A stretch of DNA of 15,049 bases from Pseudomonadota bacterium (GTDB taxonomy: Bacteria; Pseudomonadota; Alphaproteobacteria; Rhizobiales; Rhizobiaceae), in NCBI GenBank assembly GCA_023390055.1, contig JAEWDP010000121.1, positions 1 through 15,049 on the forward strand. Direction: 5' to 3'. A program made the translations under genes and the position numbers. Of this stretch, positions 12,764 to 15,049 are shown in pieces. Under the pieces are notes generated by a model that worked only from the letters and a program-made list of their open reading frames with translations, made no database searches and was not told the origin of the DNA. Every line of letters starts with the position of its first letter. The first letter of the stretch is position 1.

Positions 12764-14182
12764 TCATCGACGCAACGGTTGGGTCGATGTAAGGCTGACG
12801 GAAAGCCATCCCGCGATGAGAAGACAAATGGCAATTGCAACGGCTGCAACGCTGTATGCTCGGCCAATGGATTGAACGTCTGTGGCCGGCCCCAAGATCG
12901 AGAAGAACAACCCGCCAACGATTGCGGCTGCCAACGCACCGCCAATCTGAAACATCGAATTGACCAGACCAGAGGCCAATCCTGACTGCGCCCGGTCCAC
13001 CCTTTGCACGATGCTCTTCACCAGGTTTGGAAGGGCGATCCCCTGCCCCGCACCGATAAGAAAAAGCGCAGCAAAAAGGAATTGTGGAAGGCCATTCGAA
13101 ATCAAGGCCGCCGTTCCAAACAACCCTGCAGCTTGCAGCACCATGCCGGCGCCGGCGGAAAATCTTCCGAAGACGCGGAGGATGCGCTCACTTGCGAACG
13201 GACCAAGGACGAAGCCGACGGCCGCAGGAAGGATCGCCAGCCCGGCCTCGAAAGGCGTCAGACCAAGGCCACCCTGCTGATAGACCGAGAATATCAGCCA
13301 GAAGGCCGCAAGCGAGTAGAAGAACAATGCAGCCAGCAGCCCGCGCATTAGTCCACGGTTTTGCAGCAGGCTAGGTGCAAGAATCGGATCTCTCCCCGTC
13401 GACTCCAGGTGTTTCTCATGCCGCCAGAACAGGAGGAAAAACGGGAGGGACATGACAAGCATCAGGATTAGCCAGATCGGCCACCCCTGCTCCCGCCCCT
13501 CGATCAGCGGCGCAATCAGCGCAGATAGCGCAATCGCGATCAACAATGCTCCGCCAAGGTCCAATTTGCTTGGGCGCTCAGATCGGGTTTCCCGCAACAT
13601 GATGAAGGCCGACGGCGCAGCGACCGCGATAACCGGCAGGTTGATGAGGAAGATGGCTCTCCATCCAAGACCAAGGATATCAAGCGCAATCAACGCACCA
13701 CCGAGAAACAGACCAACCATCGATGCCACCCCGAATGTCAGGGCATAAAAGCTGAGGGCTTTTGATTTTTCGTGGTCTGGGAAAATCGCGTTGATGGAAG
13801 CCAAGGCTTGCGGCGCCATGATTGCCGCTGCAAACCCCTGAAGGATACGGCCGGCGACCAACGCGGCTGGAGACCAGGCAAACCCGCATAAGGCAGATGC
13901 GGCTGCAAACCCGACCATTCCAGCCAGAAAGACATTTCGTCGACCATAGAGATCTCCAAGCCTGCCCCCAGTGATCAGCATCACAGCATAGGTGGTGGCG
14001 TAACCGGAGATAATCAGCTGCATCGTCGACGCAGAGGCCCCGAAATCCTCCCGGATCGAGGGCAGCGCCACGTTGACGATGAAGAAGTCGAGCGGTGGCA
14101 AAAAGGCACCGGTCAAAAGGATGACCAGTGCCATCCATCGACGTGGATCGAGTTTGTTATTGGGATTGCTGGTGTCTCTCAT
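12764..14182 (-). CDS. DHA2 family MFS drug/H+ antiporter
   Basis: A 472-residue inner-membrane protein of the EmrB/QacA (14-helix) type. Diagnostic motifs are LPPLDFFIVNVALPSIREDFG in helix 1 (DHA2 motif D1) and motif A GGRLGDLYGRRNVFLAG in the loop between helices 2 and 3. Motif B-like AGRILQGFAAAIMAP and an antiporter motif C-like GLFLGGALI follow. It exports toxic or signalling compounds using the proton gradient; the substrate is unknown. ATG 14182 (MRDTSNPNNK) has GGAG at 14189-14192, six bases upstream. The upstream ATG at 14203 has none, so 14182 is chosen. A perfect inverted repeat at 14236-14255 lies in the 80-bp spacer between the tetR stop and this start. No EmrA-like membrane-fusion gene is present nearby. 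Confidence 0.93.
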   Translation of the reverse strand: MRDTSNPNNKLDPRRWMALVILLTGAFLPPLDFFIVNVALPSIREDFGASASTMQLIISGYATTYAVMLITGGRLGDLYGRRNVFLAGMVGFAAASALCGFAWSPAALVAGRILQGFAAAIMAPQALASINAIFPDHEKSKALSFYALTFGVASMVGLFLGGALIALDILGLGWRAIFLINLPVIAVAAPSAFIMLRETRSERPSKLDLGGALLIAIALSALIAPLIEGREQGWPIWLILMLVMSLPFFLLFWRHEKHLESTGRDPILAPSLLQNRGLMRGLLAALFFYSLAAFWLIFSVYQQGGLGLTPFEAGLAILPAAVGFVLGPFASERILRVFGRFSAGAGMVLQAAGLFGTAALISNGLPQFLFAALFLIGAGQGIALPNLVKSIVQRVDRAQSGLASGLVNSMFQIGGALAAAIVGGLFFSILGPATDVQSIGRAYSVAAVAIAICLLIAGWLSVSLTSTQPLRR

Positions 14183-14188
14183 AAGTCT

Positions 14189-14192
14189 CTCC
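14189..14192 (-). promoter_or_regulatory. ribosome-binding site that fixes the MFS start
   Basis: GGAG on the minus strand, six bases before ATG 14182. The in-frame ATG at 14203 lies upstream of it and has no such site, which favours the shorter protein. Confidence 0.6.
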
Positions 14193-14235
14193 ACATCGAC
14201 CAAAAAATCGATCGACGGTTTGCAATGGCAATGAT

Positions 14236-14255
14236 TTGGAACTATTTGGTTCCAA
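14236..14255. promoter_or_regulatory. perfect inverted repeat, putative TetR operator before the MFS gene
   Basis: TTGGAAC (14236-14242), a six-base spacer TATTTG, then GTTCCAA (14249-14255): arms match 7 of 7. It is centred about 63 bp upstream of the exporter start and eight bases after the tetR stop codon. A related sequence with 14 of 20 bases identical lies at 14884-14903, upstream of tetR. Confidence 0.68.
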
Positions 14256-14262
14256 TTTTGGG

Positions 14263-14874
14263 TCAGCCAAGTGCCTTCAGCGCCAGTTCGACCATGGCCC
14301 TCGTCTCAGCGCGATCCGCTCCTGCCTTGGCCAGGACCCGCATACCTTGGATCTGACACACGAGGAACCTGGCGAGCGTTCGTTCATCCAGCCCTGGATC
14401 GATTTCGCCCACGGCCTGGGCTCTTATGATCGCCGCCGCATAAAGATCTTGCAGACGTCTGAACAGCCGGGAAATACGTGGTGCGACCTCTTTATCCTCT
14501 GGAAGCATTTCGACGGCTGCAAAGACGACAAAGCAGCCACGCAAACCTTCCGGTCCGGATGCTTGATCCACTTGTTGCGAGAAAGCGTCTCGAATTGCTG
14601 CTTTGGGCGACGGATTGGAATGCAGCGTTTCACCGACCGAGCGAACGGCGTCCTCGATGTAAGCGTCGAGGGCGCGCAGATAGATGCCTCTCTTGTCGAC
14701 GAAAGCCTTATAAAAGCTGCCTCTGGAAAGTTCCATGCCCTCAAGCAAGTCGGGAAGGGATGCATCGTGATATCCACGATTCCAAAATACGTGCATTGCT
14801 TTTCGAACTACTTCATCGAGTTCGAATTCTCGAGGGCGACCGACGGACGCGGATATTTGATTGCGCTTGACCAT
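14263..14874 (-). CDS. TetR/AcrR family regulator of the MFS exporter
   Basis: A 203-residue TetR protein. VGRPREFELDEVVRKAMHVF opens the DNA-binding domain, with the helix-turn-helix ASLPDLLEGMELSRGSFYKAFVDKRG at about 38-63. The ligand domain contains EGLRGCFVVFAAVEMLPEDKEV and ends with VCQIQGMRVLAKAGADRAETRAM, typical of the group beside drug exporters and reductases. ATG 14874 is chosen: residues upstream in the open frame (to 14949) are not family-like. No Shine-Dalgarno precedes it; TATATT lies seven bases upstream, so a leaderless message is possible. It is upstream of, and in line with, the MFS and SDR genes, and is probably an autorepressor that also controls them through the paired sites at 14236 and 14884. 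Confidence 0.92.
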   Translation of the reverse strand: MVKRNQISASVGRPREFELDEVVRKAMHVFWNRGYHDASLPDLLEGMELSRGSFYKAFVDKRGIYLRALDAYIEDAVRSVGETLHSNPSPKAAIRDAFSQQVDQASGPEGLRGCFVVFAAVEMLPEDKEVAPRISRLFRRLQDLYAAAIIRAQAVGEIDPGLDERTLARFLVCQIQGMRVLAKAGADRAETRAMVELALKALG

Positions 14875-14883
14875 GGCAAATAT

Positions 14884-14903
14884 ATGGAACCATTCGGTCC
14901 ACA
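14884..14903. promoter_or_regulatory. degenerate copy of the MFS operator, upstream of tetR
   Basis: ATGGAAC, CATTCG, GTCCACA: 14 of 20 positions match the perfect repeat at 14236-14255, including the whole TGGAAC half-site. A 17-bp reading, TGGA-N9-TCCA, is also a dyad. It begins nine bases before the tetR start codon. Confidence 0.5.
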
Positions 14904-15016
14904 ATACAAGCGATATTTTCGGGATGATGCGCCAAGCGTCGGTGCCCAACTTAGTTAGTGTCCGTCCATAAACGATAAATATTTGATTTTTTTGCGCGAT
15001 TATTGATTTTTGCCTG

Positions 15017-15039
15017 AAAAAAGCCCGGTGGTTTCGGCT
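15017..15039 (-). terminator. possible intrinsic terminator of a gene lying to the right of the window
   Basis: On the minus strand AGCCG pairs with CGG-GCT (one bulge) and is followed at once by six T (15017-15022). The stem is short. If real, a minus-strand gene ends just beyond the right edge. The rest of 14904-15016 is AT-rich, with no gene seen. Confidence 0.4.
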
Positions 15040-15049
15040 ACACTTCAGC

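Overview
The window is GC-rich chromosomal or megaplasmid DNA from an alphaproteobacterium, most likely of the Rhizobiales (Rhizobium/Agrobacterium/Sinorhizobium type). This rests on codon use, the protein families and the density of small regulator-plus-reductase modules. No rRNA, tRNA, CRISPR array, transposase or phage gene was seen. Most genes lie on the minus strand in short operons, each headed or faced by a different class of regulator.

Left part (1-4606): a LysR regulator (3743-4606, +) faces a minus-strand run of five genes. These are an SDR oxidoreductase, an epoxide-hydrolase/dehalogenase-type alpha/beta hydrolase, a VOC (glyoxalase-fold) protein, a Tat-type L,D-transpeptidase and a secreted alpha/beta hydrolase cut by the window edge. 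The L,D-transpeptidase is broken by a one-base deletion near 1095. An imperfect inverted repeat between LysR and the SDR is a candidate operator.

Middle part (4674-9916): a long minus-strand run reads SDR, TetR regulator, secreted DUF5666-like protein (GTG start), cytochrome b561-type membrane subunit, molybdopterin oxidoreductase, unknown 109-residue protein, DUF308-type membrane protein and PchB-like chorismate mutase. The cytochrome and molybdoenzyme genes share an ATGA overlap and probably form a membrane-bound electron-transfer complex. A 14-bp motif, TACC-WW-CTAGTAGG, occurs both upstream of tetR and over the ribosome-binding site of the DUF5666 gene, which links the regulator to the redox operon. 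Two abutting RNA stem-loops separate the DUF5666 gene from the cytochrome gene. This module is the best candidate here for an undescribed system.

Right part (9917-15049): an AraC regulator (+) diverges from the SDR of the middle run. It is followed by a YgeA-type aspartate/glutamate racemase with Thr in place of the first catalytic Cys. Next comes a 252-bp non-coding stretch rich in inverted repeats, then a FabG-like SDR downstream of a DHA2 MFS exporter and a second TetR regulator. A perfect 7-6-7 inverted repeat before the exporter recurs in degenerate form just upstream of this tetR.

Overall the window looks like a chain of inducible detoxification or redox modules: three SDRs, two or three hydrolases, a VOC protein and an exporter, each under its own regulator. 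No true substrate can be read from the sequence.
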